From: Paraburkholderia sp. CNPSo 3274
GTDB taxonomy: Bacteria; Pseudomonadota; Gammaproteobacteria; Burkholderiales; Burkholderiaceae
Assembly (NCBI RefSeq): GCF_024206475.1
Contig: NZ_JAMBPR010000010.1
Coordinates: 62,001 to 126,000 of the forward strand
Reading direction: 5' to 3'
DNA: 64,000 bases
The notes beneath the pieces were generated by a model. That model made no database searches and had not been told where the DNA came from. It saw only the letters and a list, made by a program, of their open reading frames with translations. Within the stretch, counting starts at the first letter, position 1. Every line of letters begins with the position of its first letter. A program made the translations under genes and the position numbers. Positions 46,956-56,942 of the stretch are shown here, piece after piece.

Positions 46956-47877
46956 AGGCGGTTGCGGCGAGCGTAGAGCGAGAGGGAAACGGATTGCGCG
47001 ATGGCCGCGCAACCCGTTCCTTGCAATGCCGCGACGCCTGGCATCGCAGCACCCGCAAGACCGCAACGATGCTGGAAGCGCATCTGAACATACGGCTGTT
47101 GAACCGCCCCACTCGCAGCCTGTCGCTGACGGAAATCGGCAAGGACTATCTGGAGGGCTGCCGCGAGATCATCGACAAGCTCGATGAATGGAATCGAACC
47201 TGATGCAGGCCACGCGCGACCCGAGCGGCACGCTGCGGATCGCGGCGCCAATGACGTTCGCCGTGTCGGGCCTCGGGGAGCCGCTCGCCGCCTATCGCAC
47301 GTTGCACCCACGCATCGACTTCGACGTCATGACGTTCGACACGCACATCGACATGGTCGAAGGGGGCTATGACGTCTGCTTTTCCGACGGCCGGCGGTTT
47401 GCCAGCGCCACACTGGTGAGCCGGCGCCTGACGAACATTGAGGATGTGGTCGTCGCGTCGCCGGCGTATCTCGCGCGGCACGATGCGCCGCGCGATCCCT
47501 CGGCGCTTGGCGGGCATAGCCTGCTCGCCGTGTCCGACGGCTCGTCGCGCACGTGGGAGTTCTCCGACGCGAACGGCGTCTATCGCGTGTGCACTGGGCG
47601 AGGCGTTAGCGTGTCGAGCAGCTCGATGGTGCGCGTGGCCGCGCTGAATCACATTGGCATCGCACTGCTGCCCGCTCCGCTCGTCGCCAATGATCTCGCG
47701 CACGGCACGCTTGTACGCGTGCTCGAGCAGTTCGATGTAAATGGGGGCCCGCGCGAGATTTCGATGCTCGACTCGGGGCGCACCAACCTGTCGAGAAAGG
47801 TCCGCAGCTTCTTCGATTTCACGGTGAGCCAATATCGGACGCCCGACAAGACCGTTGCGTTGCGTGCGGTTGCCTGA
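46943..47877 (+). pseudogene. LysR-type regulator gene with frameshift
   Basis: Two frames together make a LysR protein. The first, from 46943, gives a poor helix-turn-helix and then MLEAHLNIRLLNRPTRSLSLTE and REIIDKLDE. At about 47188 the frame shifts, and the effector domain follows (GTLRIAAPMTF, VCFSDGRRF, GIALLPAPLVANDL) to a stop at 47877. The early helices are also damaged, so the gene is broken in at least two places. It overlaps the end of the MocR-type gene by a few bases. Confidence 0.8.
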
Positions 47878-48073
47878 CCACGTGGATTCGCACATCGCAT
47901 CAGGTTGCCGGTGACCTGACTGCGACATAACCCGACTTCTTTTCCCCTGATATACAGCCTGACCCGAAAGGAACTTATTCGGAACGTGGGGTTATTGCCG
48001 TTTTTTTGGCTGCTTAGCCTCACCGCTTTTATCTGGATTCTCCTGTTGGGAATCTGTAAACTTGGGAAAAGAA

Positions 48074-49684
48074 GTGAAAAGTTCTATTCGACGGAACATC
48101 GGGCCAGTTGCGCTGATGTTCACTGGTTTGGGCTCGATCATCGGGTCGGGCTGGCTGTTCGGTGCATGGAAGGCAGCCAAAATCGCGGGGCCAGCGGCCA
48201 TTTGTGCGTGGATCATCGGTGCGGTCGTGATTCTCGCCATCGCGTTGACGTACGCCGAGCTTGGCGCAATGTTTCCCGAGTCAGGCGGCACGGTGCGGTA
48301 CGCACGCTATTCGCACGGCGCGCTCGTCGGTTTCGTTAGTGCGTGGGCCAACTGGATTGCGATGGTGTCCGTAATTCCGGTCGAGGCCGAAGCGTCGATC
48401 CAGTACATGAGCACGTGGCCCTATGACTGGGCGCACCGGTTATTGGTCGATGGATCGTTGACACCGACCGGTGTCTTTCTCTCGGCGTTGCTCGTCGTCA
48501 TCTACTTCATGCTGAACTATTGGGGTGTGAAGGTGTTCGCGCGCGCCAATTCAGCGATCACGGTCTTCAAGTTCCTCGTGCCGGGCGCCACGATCCTCGG
48601 CTTGATGCTGACGGGCTTCCACAAGCAGAATTTCGGCGCCGCCGGCAGCTTCGCGCCATTTGGCTGGCCGGCGGTGTTCACGGCGGTCGCGACGAGCGGC
48701 ATCGTATTCAGCTTCAACGGTTTCCAGAGCCCGATCAACCTGGCGGGTGAGGCGCGCAATCCGGCCAAAAGCGTGCCTTTCGCCGTGGTCGGCTCGATCC
48801 TGCTTGCGCTGGTCATTTATGTGTTGCTGCAAGTCGCTTATATCGGTGCCGTCAATCCCGCCGACGTCGCGAAGGGCTGGAGTCACTTCAACTTCGCGTC
48901 CCCCTTCGCGGAACTGGCGATCGCGCTGAACCTGAACTGGTTGGCAGTCCTGCTGTACGTCGATGCGTTCGTCAGCCCGAGCGGTACTGGCACGACCTAC
49001 ATGGCGACGACGGCACGCATGATTTACGCAATGGAGCGCAACAACACCATGCCGAAGATGTTCGGCAATGTGCACCCGTTCTACGGCGTGCCGCGTCAGG
49101 CCATGTGGTTCAACCTGTTGGTGTCGTTTATTTTCCTGTTCTTCTTCCGCGGCTGGGGAACGCTGTCCGCGGTGATTTCGGTCGCGACTGTCGTCTCCTT
49201 TCTGACCGGACCGATCAGCCTGATGGCGCTGCGGCGTGCAGCCCACGATCTCGCTCGTCCGTTGCGCTTGCCGTTCATGAACGTGATCGCGCCGTTCGCG
49301 TTCGTCTGCGCATCGCTCGTTCTCTATTGGGCGAAGTGGCCGCTGACCGGGGAGATCATTCTCCTGATGATCGTGGCGCTACCCGTGTACTTCTATTTTC
49401 AGGCCAAGTCGGGCTTTAACGGCTGGGGCCGCGACCTCAAGGCGGCGTGGTGGCTCATAGCCTACCTGCCGGTCATGGCGATTCTGTCCGAGATCGGCAG
49501 CAAGGATTTCGGCGGCCTCGGCATACTGCCCTACGGTTGGGACATGCTCGCTGTGATCGTTTGCTCGCTGGTCTTTTACTACTGGGGCGTACGCGCAGGC
49601 TACCGTACCGAGTACCTCGACGAGCGTGAACACGAAAGCAGCCTCGGTGCGCGCGCAAAGGTTGCGGATCGCGTGTCTGGTTAA
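48074..49684 (+). CDS. APC-superfamily amino acid permease
   Basis: Inner membrane carrier of about 536 residues with roughly twelve spans. The N-terminal helix 1 motif GLGSIIGSGWLFG is typical of amino acid/polyamine permeases, and FSFNGFQSPINLAGEARNP is the conserved helix 6 loop segment. The GTG at 48074 and TTG at 48062 are both in frame; GTG was chosen for its better upstream GGGA. No substrate can be read from the sequence. The next gene on the same strand is a porin 280 bases away. Confidence 0.88.
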   Translation: MKSSIRRNIGPVALMFTGLGSIIGSGWLFGAWKAAKIAGPAAICAWIIGAVVILAIALTYAELGAMFPESGGTVRYARYSHGALVGFVSAWANWIAMVSVIPVEAEASIQYMSTWPYDWAHRLLVDGSLTPTGVFLSALLVVIYFMLNYWGVKVFARANSAITVFKFLVPGATILGLMLTGFHKQNFGAAGSFAPFGWPAVFTAVATSGIVFSFNGFQSPINLAGEARNPAKSVPFAVVGSILLALVIYVLLQVAYIGAVNPADVAKGWSHFNFASPFAELAIALNLNWLAVLLYVDAFVSPSGTGTTYMATTARMIYAMERNNTMPKMFGNVHPFYGVPRQAMWFNLLVSFIFLFFFRGWGTLSAVISVATVVSFLTGPISLMALRRAAHDLARPLRLPFMNVIAPFAFVCASLVLYWAKWPLTGEIILLMIVALPVYFYFQAKSGFNGWGRDLKAAWWLIAYLPVMAILSEIGSKDFGGLGILPYGWDMLAVIVCSLVFYYWGVRAGYRTEYLDEREHESSLGARAKVADRVSG

Positions 49685-49742
49685 GTGCGGCGAGGGGGCG
49701 TTTGAAAGCGCCTCCCCGATCGCCGGGACTGGTCGCAAATTC

Positions 49743-49758
49743 GGAAAAGAGCTTTTCC
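49743..49758. promoter_or_regulatory. Inverted repeat after the APC permease gene
   Basis: GGAAAAGAGCTTTTCC has perfect 7-bp arms around a 2-base centre. It lies 59 bases after the permease stop and about 210 bases before the porin start. It has no T-tract, so an operator or RNA hairpin is as likely as a terminator. Confidence 0.35.
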
Positions 49759-49965
49759 CAGAATGTAGCAATCAAAAAACAGCTCTATCAATCAGGGACT
49801 TGCATGCCGTATCGCGTATGCATCGCGCCTGGCAAACACACAACAATGCCTCTCGAACGCTATGCGTCAAAATTGCGGCGACCTAGTATCGCGCCAACGG
49901 TTTTATTGCGTTGGCTCGAACAGAATTGATCGAGTGGTAAAGAATTAATCACGCTTGGGGTAGAA

Positions 49966-51141
49966 ATGAAGAAGGTCGCAATTTCCAGTTCTGTGGGTGC
50001 ACTGTTCGCTGTTGCAGCAACATCGGCGTTCGCACAGAGTTCGGTTACGTTGTACGGGCTGGTCGACAACGCCATTCGGTATCAGACGAATGCCGGTGTT
50101 GGCGGCAAGGATCAGGTCTCGATGACCTCCGGCCCGGAAACCCACAGCCGCTGGGGTTTGAAGGGCTCCGAAGACCTGGGGGACGGCCTTTCCGCTGTCT
50201 TCCGGCTTGAAAACGGGTTCGAAGCATTCAATGGACAGCTCCACGAGAACAACACGCTGTTCAGCCGGCAGGCCTACGTGGGGCTGTCAAGCAACAAGTG
50301 GGGCGCGCTGACCTTCGGCAGGCAATATGCGCCCGCCTACGATACGTTGGGTGACGTCTTCGATCCGCTGACCGTGGGTGACTACTGGCAAAACAGCTGG
50401 ATGTACAACGGCATCGGGAATTACCTGACCGTCAACAACTCGGTCAAGTACAAGGGCACCTTCGATAATCTGTCGATCGACGCGCTGTACGGCTTCGGCA
50501 ACCAGGCGGGTTCGGTCGGTCTCGGCGCGACCTACGCCGTGGAATTGACCTACGCGTACGGTCCCGCCCAACTCAACGTTGGCTTCCACCAGGTTTCCGT
50601 CCCGACGTCCGCGACAGGCTCGTCGGTCGGCAACAATATCGGTAGCGCAATCAATGGCGGCAAGACCACGTTCTATCACGTCAGCGGCGCGTATCAGCTC
50701 AACCAGGATATCCGCCTGCTGGCTGGCTGGTTGCACGGGCAGGATCAGACTGGCTTGACCGACTACAACATGCAACAAGCGGGCGCGCCGACACTGCACG
50801 GCTTCAGCCGTAACCGTATAGACGATACGTACTATGTGGGTGCGAACTGGCAAGCTACCGCCCCGCTGCTGTTTACCTTTGCGTACTACTACGGTCAGAC
50901 GCGCAACGCGCTTCTGCTCGATGGCAGCCTCGGGCGAGGCATCAACCAGTCGGCGACCGTGCTTGGCGAGTACTCGTTCTCGAAGCACACGGAAGTTTAC
51001 GGGATTGCCGACTGGGCACGCGGCACGGGTGCCTTCTCTGCCGACTATCCGGGCGGTGTAGACGCCAACAACAATGCGACCAACAATATTGGCCGCACGA
51101 ACCAGCTGGGCCTTGCAATCGGTCTGCGCAAGATGTTCTAA
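49966..51141 (+). CDS. Outer membrane porin, Burkholderia type
   Basis: General-diffusion trimeric porin of 391 residues. The signal peptide is about 20 residues, ending SAFAQS, then SSVTLYGLVDNAIRY begins the barrel. WGLKGSEDLGDGLSAVFRLENGF and LFSRQAYVGLSSNKWG are the family signature, and the last residue is Phe (RKMF), needed for outer membrane insertion. The ATG at 49966 is preceded by a G-rich element. It stands alone with its own promoter. Confidence 0.93.
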   Translation: MKKVAISSSVGALFAVAATSAFAQSSVTLYGLVDNAIRYQTNAGVGGKDQVSMTSGPETHSRWGLKGSEDLGDGLSAVFRLENGFEAFNGQLHENNTLFSRQAYVGLSSNKWGALTFGRQYAPAYDTLGDVFDPLTVGDYWQNSWMYNGIGNYLTVNNSVKYKGTFDNLSIDALYGFGNQAGSVGLGATYAVELTYAYGPAQLNVGFHQVSVPTSATGSSVGNNIGSAINGGKTTFYHVSGAYQLNQDIRLLAGWLHGQDQTGLTDYNMQQAGAPTLHGFSRNRIDDTYYVGANWQATAPLLFTFAYYYGQTRNALLLDGSLGRGINQSATVLGEYSFSKHTEVYGIADWARGTGAFSADYPGGVDANNNATNNIGRTNQLGLAIGLRKMF

Positions 51142-51595
51142 CGCGTCTTATGCCCTCTGACGCGCTGCGTGTCTGAGGGCTCGGGCCGGCGCAATCGCGT
51201 CGGCCCATGTCTATCGGGCTCCTGGTGCAAACAGGGGCTCGGCTGCGAAAGCGCTTGGCTGTCGTTGTCTCCAAAGTAGGGGAGGCCGCGACGCGTTTGC
51301 TCGTCCGAACGCCTCGCGCGTAGAGCGTCGATGCGACGACTGGTGCACGATCTTGTCGATCGCGACATTGGCGTAATTTTGATCGGCTATCATCCGGGAA
51401 AACCCGGAACGCCCGCCTTGCATCGTACCTCGACGCAGACTGGGTGTGCCCGGGAGTACGCCTCACCGGGCGCGCGCCAGACCGGAGATCCTGGGCGGCG
51501 TGCGCATCAGGTGTCCACACCAACGCCGGGCTGTTAGGCCCGGACATCGGCCACGGCCACAAGCCCGGAGCCGACACGCACGGATATCGTCGACC
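51142..51595. other. Intergenic region with a hairpin after the porin
   Basis: Positions 51152-51180 form a long hairpin (GCCCTC against GAGGGC, extended to about 13 pairs with one mismatch) just after the porin stop. It lacks a T-tract and may act as a rho-dependent or protective hairpin. The rest of the 450 bases shows no gene. Confidence 0.45.
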
Positions 51596-52768
51596 ATGAT
51601 CGCCGCCGCTTGCTCACGCGCGTTCCAACGCGCACTTGTCGAGGATCCCGAATTCGCCCGCCTGCGCGGGGCCGCACGGTCGACGCTCGCTTCTCTGCTG
51701 ACGGCGGCCTTGGGCGTGTCCTGGGCGCTACAGCATCACGAAAGGCCGACGCTTGCCGTACCTGGCGCGTTGTTCGCGATGATTGCGCCTTTATTTCTGC
51801 GCGAAGCGCGCTGGTCGAGCTGGCTCACCTCGATACTTGTTCTCTATTTGTGCACCTGCGCCTCGTTTGCCGGTGCCGCCGCGCTCGCCTCGCAGCCCGC
51901 GCTGCGTGACGCCGGGGCGCTGCTCGTCGTGTTTCTGGGCATATTGTGCCAATCGCTCGGCGCTCGCGCGGTGGGCGCAGCGATGCTCACGCTCGTGTCG
52001 TTCTACCTCGGCCTGTATCTGCATCCTTCACACACGCGGCTGATGACAATGCTGACTGCCATGGCGATGGCTCCTTTCATCGTCGCGTTCGTCGGGCGCG
52101 TCGTCATTCCGGTGGCGCGGGGCGGTGCGCCGGCGCCGTCGTTCATGTGCGCGTTGCCCCACACCCTCGTGGCTGCGAAGGCATGGGGCCGCGAAACCAT
52201 CCATTATGTCGCCGACCTCCTCGTGATCGGGCGCCCGACCGGGCGGCCCTTTTCCACCGTGCTCGCGCACCGGCTCCACCGGCTCGCGTGGCGGCCGGCC
52301 CTCGTCGCCAGCGTCGCGGCCCTGCTCGCGATATTGGCGGGCGGCGAATTGTCCGAAGACCGTTCGATGTGGGCGGTCATCAGCACGTTCGTCGTTTTTC
52401 TTGGGACGACTTCGTATCAGGGCACGCGCGCACGGGTCATGAAGCGCATTGCCGGCACGCTGAGCGGCGCGGCGGTCAGCGTGCTGCTCATTACCCTATG
52501 CGGACACCAAACCTGGATGCTCGTGGCCGCCATGGCCTTATCGGTTTTCGGCTGGGCCTATTACATTTTTCACGCATACGCTCGCGGCGTGTTCTTCATC
52601 ACGATGCTCGTCGGGCTCGTTTACGGCCAGCTTGGCTTCGCCATCGTGCCGCTTGCCGAATTGCGTATCGAGGAAGTCTTTGCCGGATGCCTCGTGTCGC
52701 TCGCCGCTGCGTTGCTGCTCATGCCGTCCACGACCGCACGCGTGGGCGTCGTGCTGGTTCGTGAGTAA
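51596..52768 (+). CDS. FUSC-family membrane protein
   Basis: Membrane protein of 390 residues with two groups of hydrophobic segments separated by a cytoplasmic stretch. The second group, SMWAVISTFVVFLGTTSYQGTRARVMKRIAGTLSG, is the conserved FUSC/YccS-like motif of aromatic acid and drug efflux proteins. The ATG at 51596 was chosen because the upstream frame encodes non-membrane, arginine-rich sequence. No fusion partner genes accompany it on this strand. It converges on marR, only about 40 bases away. Confidence 0.78.
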   Translation: MIAAACSRAFQRALVEDPEFARLRGAARSTLASLLTAALGVSWALQHHERPTLAVPGALFAMIAPLFLREARWSSWLTSILVLYLCTCASFAGAAALASQPALRDAGALLVVFLGILCQSLGARAVGAAMLTLVSFYLGLYLHPSHTRLMTMLTAMAMAPFIVAFVGRVVIPVARGGAPAPSFMCALPHTLVAAKAWGRETIHYVADLLVIGRPTGRPFSTVLAHRLHRLAWRPALVASVAALLAILAGGELSEDRSMWAVISTFVVFLGTTSYQGTRARVMKRIAGTLSGAAVSVLLITLCGHQTWMLVAAMALSVFGWAYYIFHAYARGVFFITMLVGLVYGQLGFAIVPLAELRIEEVFAGCLVSLAAALLLMPSTTARVGVVLVRE

Positions 52769-52807
52769 CAGCGGACGCTCGGCTTGAAGTTCGCGCCGCT
52801 GCTGCGC

Positions 52808-53359
52808 TCAAGCCTCGTCGAGGTGAGCGAATGCACGGTCCGCCCCGTCGCGCACGGCGGGTTCGCCTTGGCCCGCGACGCGGCAAAGCAGGCTGCGCAG
52901 CAACTCGCGTTCGTGCTCGTCGAACGTGCTCAGGATGGCTTGCTCACTGGCGTGAAGGACGGCGGGCACGCGCTCCGCGATCGCCGCGCCCGCGGCGGTG
53001 AGCGAAAGCCACACCGTCCGGCGGTCGATCGTGCAACGCCGGCTCGTAATCAGATTCTGCTTTTGCAGCACCGGAACGAGGCGAGAGATATGGCTGCTAT
53101 CCCAGCCAAGGCGTCGGGCCAGGCCCGTACAGGTGATAGAGGCCGAGCCGGCCAGACAGAACAGGACACGCGCCTGCGTGGCCGAAACGCCAAGCGCGTC
53201 CTGGATCTCATCAGTGAGCGCGCGGCTGAAAGTCCTGTGAACCCGAAACAGGAGCATCAGGACATCGTTAGCATCTGAATGGGCTTCCATGAGGGCCACG
53301 GCTTCCGGCATGCCCACGCTCGGGTGCGTACTCACGATCGTCTGCTTGCTCGCACTCAT
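52808..53359 (-). CDS. MarR-family transcriptional regulator
   Basis: Winged-helix regulator of 183 residues. Recognition features are GVSATQARVLFCLAGSASITCTGLARRLGWDSSHISRLVPVL and the wing ITSRRCTIDRRTVWLSLTAAG. Members respond to phenolic ligands and repress efflux genes. Its ATG overlaps the mdtP stop by 4 bases (ATGA), so it is the last gene of the efflux operon and likely an autoregulated sensor of exported compounds. Confidence 0.9.
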   Translation of the reverse strand: MSASKQTIVSTHPSVGMPEAVALMEAHSDANDVLMLLFRVHRTFSRALTDEIQDALGVSATQARVLFCLAGSASITCTGLARRLGWDSSHISRLVPVLQKQNLITSRRCTIDRRTVWLSLTAAGAAIAERVPAVLHASEQAILSTFDEHERELLRSLLCRVAGQGEPAVRDGADRAFAHLDEA

Positions 53360-54843
53360 GGGCGGGCGGAGAGAGTGCTGGCCGAACCAGAGCGGTAGCC
53401 GCCGCCAAGGGACTTCGTGAGCGCGATGTCCTGACTCAGGCTCCGTGCGTTGATATCGAGCAGCGCGATGCGTTCGAGCAGCACTGCCTGGCGCGCGTCC
53501 GTTACGGCAAGGCGGCTTGCGACGCCGCGTTGATACTGTGCCTGCGCGCTCGCTTCGGCGAACGATACCGCCTCGATCTTCTGCGTCTGCAAGTTCGTCT
53601 CCTCGCCGAGATCCTGCAGCCTGCTTGCCGTCACAGCCACGTCGCGCACCGCATCGAGCACCGTCTCGTTGTACTGCTCGATCAGCGCGTTGCTCGCGTT
53701 GCGAGCGCCGCTGAGGTTCGCATTGAGGCGTCCGCCCTCGAAGATCGGCAAATACAGGCCCGGAATCAGGTTGATCTGCTGGCTCGCATGTGTGAACAGG
53801 TCGGAAAGATGCAGCGCATTGACGCCAAAGAACGCCTTGATGTCGAAGCTCGGGTAGAACGCGGCCTTGGCCGCGTCAATGCGGCTGAACGACGACTGCA
53901 CGTACCAGCGCATGGCCTGGAGATCCGGCCGGCGGGCCAGCAGCTCATACGAGAGTGTGGGGGGCAAGGTCGCCTGCGGCAGGGGCAAAGGCACGGGCCG
54001 GATCTCCGGCAGATCGTCGGGCCCTGCGCCGAGCAGCGCGCGCAGCGATTCGCGAAGTTGCTTCACGCGGGCCTGGGCCGCCACGATCTGACGCTGCGTC
54101 GCCAGCAGTTGCGCTCGTGCGAGTTCCGTCTGCGTTTTTGGCTCGAGACCGCGCCCTGCGCGGGCGGCGTGAGCCTCAACGGAGAACGCCGCTTCGCCTT
54201 CGAGCCGTTGGAACAGATCTATCAGCTCGTAGGTAGTCTGGATTCCGTAATAAATCTGGGCGACATCGGTGGACAATTCTAGCTGCACGGCCGAAAGCTC
54301 GGCGAGCCGCGCATTGCGTACGCCCATAGCGGCTTGCACCTGTGCGCGTTGCTTGCCCCAGATGTCGACGTTCAGACTGGCGCCAAGACCGACGATGCCT
54401 TCCGTGTACCACGGCCCCGTCGCGCCGATCAGCGGCTGCTCGCCCGAGTAAGGACCGAGAAACCCGTTGGATGACACGCGCTGGCGATCGATCGCGCCCA
54501 GCGCCGCGACCTGGAGGTTGGTGCCCGCGCGCACCAGATCGATATCCGACTTTGCCTGGGAGACGCGCGTGCGTGCAATCAGGATGGATGGCGACGAGGC
54601 CAGCGCCCGTTCGACGAGCGTGTCCAGCTGCGGGTCCGCATACGCTTTCCACCAGGTGTCCGCGGGCCAGTCGCCTTGCGCGAACTGGATGTCGCTGGCG
54701 AGACGGATTTGATCCGCCGCGACCGGCGCCGGGGCTTTGCTGTCGTCGTGGACCAGTGCGCAAGCGGACAGGGCACAGGCGAGCGCGGCGCGCGCGCCCC
54801 AGCGCAGACAGCGAGACGCAACGTGAACGGAGGATACAGTCAT
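53356..54843 (-). CDS. mdtP: Outer membrane efflux lipoprotein, MdtP-like
   Basis: TolC/NodT-type outer membrane channel of 495 residues. The signal peptide ends in LSAC at about residue 28, a lipobox. The body has WWKAYADPQLDTLVERAL, LLARRPDLQAMRW and LPIFEGGRLNANLSG, the two-fold repeat landmarks. The ATG at 54843 overlaps the mdtO stop by 4 bases. The upstream open frame is the shadow of mdtO. Gene order matches enterobacterial ytcA-mdtNOP. Confidence 0.9.
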   Translation of the reverse strand: MTVSSVHVASRCLRWGARAALACALSACALVHDDSKAPAPVAADQIRLASDIQFAQGDWPADTWWKAYADPQLDTLVERALASSPSILIARTRVSQAKSDIDLVRAGTNLQVAALGAIDRQRVSSNGFLGPYSGEQPLIGATGPWYTEGIVGLGASLNVDIWGKQRAQVQAAMGVRNARLAELSAVQLELSTDVAQIYYGIQTTYELIDLFQRLEGEAAFSVEAHAARAGRGLEPKTQTELARAQLLATQRQIVAAQARVKQLRESLRALLGAGPDDLPEIRPVPLPLPQATLPPTLSYELLARRPDLQAMRWYVQSSFSRIDAAKAAFYPSFDIKAFFGVNALHLSDLFTHASQQINLIPGLYLPIFEGGRLNANLSGARNASNALIEQYNETVLDAVRDVAVTASRLQDLGEETNLQTQKIEAVSFAEASAQAQYQRGVASRLAVTDARQAVLLERIALLDINARSLSQDIALTKSLGGGYRSGSASTLSARP

Positions 54844-56942
54844 GCTTGCGATGCTTCGGTAGGGAAGGCGGGGGCAGTCGAGGCGACGCCCCAGTGGGGT
54901 AGCGTGGAAACCTGCTCGGCCAGTTTTGCGGCGCGCGCGACGACTCGCGCTTGCGCGTCCGAGGTTGCTGGCAATGTCGCCTCTGTAGCGGTCGGTTCTT
55001 TGGCGGCCGACGGCAGGGCGAGCGTGGGCGTGCGTACCGACTCGGGCCGCGCGGTCAGGTCGTCCGCGTAGGCTTCCAGCGAGGCGGCAGTCGTTTCGGC
55101 GAACCGTGTCGCGTTGCGCGGGCCCTCGGGTGGCAGCGCGGGCAGCGCACGCCGCTCGGCTTCGAATGCGACGCTCGCGAGCAGGATCTCGCGGGTTTGC
55201 GCGAGCACCGCCTGCATGTGTACCTGGAACGCCTCGTGTTGCGCTTCGCCAAACTGCCAGCCGGGCTCGAGTGCGACGCGCGCGGCCATCGCCTCGCAAT
55301 CGGCGAGTTCGGCCCAGAGCGGGGTGGGAGGGCCTTCCTGCGGTTGCCGCACGCGTGCTGCCAGGCGGCGCAGCAGGCGCGCCAGACGCTGGCGAAGCGC
55401 CTCGCCTTCGGCCTCCGGCCACAGTGACGCATGAATGACCGCGGAGATGGCCACGCCGAGCAGAATGCCAAGCATGCGGTCGCGGATTTCCGTGAGATCG
55501 GTGGTCGGCCCGAACTGTTCGAGCAGGGCGAGCGCGAACGTGAACATGAGCTGGGTTCCCGCATAGCTGATGCGCTCCGAACCGGCGGCCAGCCACGCGC
55601 TGAGCGCGATGACGGGCATCGACATCAGCAGCAGGCCGGTCAGGCCGTCGACGTTCGGCACCACCCATATCACCATTGCGAGCGCGATGAGGCTGCCCGC
55701 GGCTGCCCCGGCGATACGCAGCATCGAGCGCCGGCCGGTCGCGCCGAGGCTCGGCTGCGCCACGATCAGCGCCGTCAGCATGACGGTGTGAATTCCCTGC
55801 CAGTCGGTCGCGCGGTAAAAGAGGTAGCCGAGCAACGCCGCCAGCGACGTTTTCAGCGCGAACTGTGCATAGACCGGATTGGAGAAAGCGTCCGGCACGA
55901 GCATCCGCTCCTTTTCGGCGGGCGACTCAGCGGGCTCCGGCGCGGCGCAGCGGTCGGCGAAGGCGCGCAGGGCGTTGCCGATTTCGAAGAGCGAGCCAGG
56001 CAGCGCAGCGGCCGGGGAAACGGGCACAGCCGCGCTGGCGATGACGAAGCGCTCTCCCGTGCGGACGGATTTGGCGAGACGCGCACAAGCGTCGCGCAGA
56101 TCGGGCACGACGCTGCCCGTGAGGCCCGCGGTGCTTTCAGGCAGATTCGCTGCCGCCGTGAACAGCCGGGAGACAGTCGCCACTCGCGCCAGATGAAAGG
56201 TCTGTCGCTGCCTGAACGCGGGGTCGCGCATAGTCGAAAAGCGCAGCAGCTTCTGCAGGGTCAGTGCGGCGTTCTCGACCCGGCTCGCGTCGGGAGTGAC
56301 GGCTGACGTGTCGCCGCGTTCGAGCGCCGCGAGCCGGGCATCGACCGCCGCCAGTTGGCCGAGCAGCGCGTCCTCGAGCTGGCGCACGGGTTCCGCGGGC
56401 AGGAACAGCGTGTTGATCACGAGCGTGACGGCGATGGCGTAGACGGTGGCGACCCACACCCACAGCGAGATGCGAACCAGCGCCTCGGCCTGGTCGGTCA
56501 AATCGACGAACGACTGCACGTAGATGACGACGATGCCGACGAGCAGGAACGCGGCGCCGATCTTCGCGACGCGCATCAGGTACGCGCTTGCGAAGAAGAG
56601 GGCCGTAGAAATCAGGATGCGCAGCAGCGGGAAATCGTACGTCAGCTTGAGCACGAGAATGATGCTGCCGACGGCGAGCGTCGTCCCGAGCATGAACACG
56701 ATGCCGATGAGCCGCGTCATCACGACGTTCGACTGTGTCACGAAAAACACGGCGACGAGCGAGAGCGCGAGAAACGGCACCTGCAACGCCATCGAGACGG
56801 TGATCACGATCGCGCTGGCCAGCATGCAACGCAGCATCAGGTTGGCGCGTCCCGGGTAGGCGCGAACCTCGTCCGCGAGACCGCGGGCGAGGCGCGCGAA
56901 ACCCGTCCCGGACTGGCCGGCGGTGTCCATGGCGGTGTTCAT
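54840..56942 (-). CDS. mdtO: FUSC-family transporter, MdtO-like
   Basis: Large inner membrane protein of 700 residues with two hydrophobic clusters (about 35-180 and 375-500) on either side of a soluble domain, the FUSC layout. The second cluster begins FALKTSLAALLGYLFYRATDW. In enterobacteria MdtO acts with the adaptor MdtN and the channel MdtP to export toxic compounds. The ATG at 56942 overlaps the mdtN stop by 4 bases. The C-terminal 150 residues are Ala/Glu-rich and predicted soluble. Confidence 0.9.
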   Translation of the reverse strand: MNTAMDTAGQSGTGFARLARGLADEVRAYPGRANLMLRCMLASAIVITVSMALQVPFLALSLVAVFFVTQSNVVMTRLIGIVFMLGTTLAVGSIILVLKLTYDFPLLRILISTALFFASAYLMRVAKIGAAFLLVGIVVIYVQSFVDLTDQAEALVRISLWVWVATVYAIAVTLVINTLFLPAEPVRQLEDALLGQLAAVDARLAALERGDTSAVTPDASRVENAALTLQKLLRFSTMRDPAFRQRQTFHLARVATVSRLFTAAANLPESTAGLTGSVVPDLRDACARLAKSVRTGERFVIASAAVPVSPAAALPGSLFEIGNALRAFADRCAAPEPAESPAEKERMLVPDAFSNPVYAQFALKTSLAALLGYLFYRATDWQGIHTVMLTALIVAQPSLGATGRRSMLRIAGAAAGSLIALAMVIWVVPNVDGLTGLLLMSMPVIALSAWLAAGSERISYAGTQLMFTFALALLEQFGPTTDLTEIRDRMLGILLGVAISAVIHASLWPEAEGEALRQRLARLLRRLAARVRQPQEGPPTPLWAELADCEAMAARVALEPGWQFGEAQHEAFQVHMQAVLAQTREILLASVAFEAERRALPALPPEGPRNATRFAETTAASLEAYADDLTARPESVRTPTLALPSAAKEPTATEATLPATSDAQARVVARAAKLAEQVSTLPHWGVASTAPAFPTEASQA

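Noticed and set aside
51211..51423. Minus-strand frame after the porin with a partly protein-like look
   Set aside because: No family recognised, no ribosome binding site, overlaps nothing conserved; likely chance.
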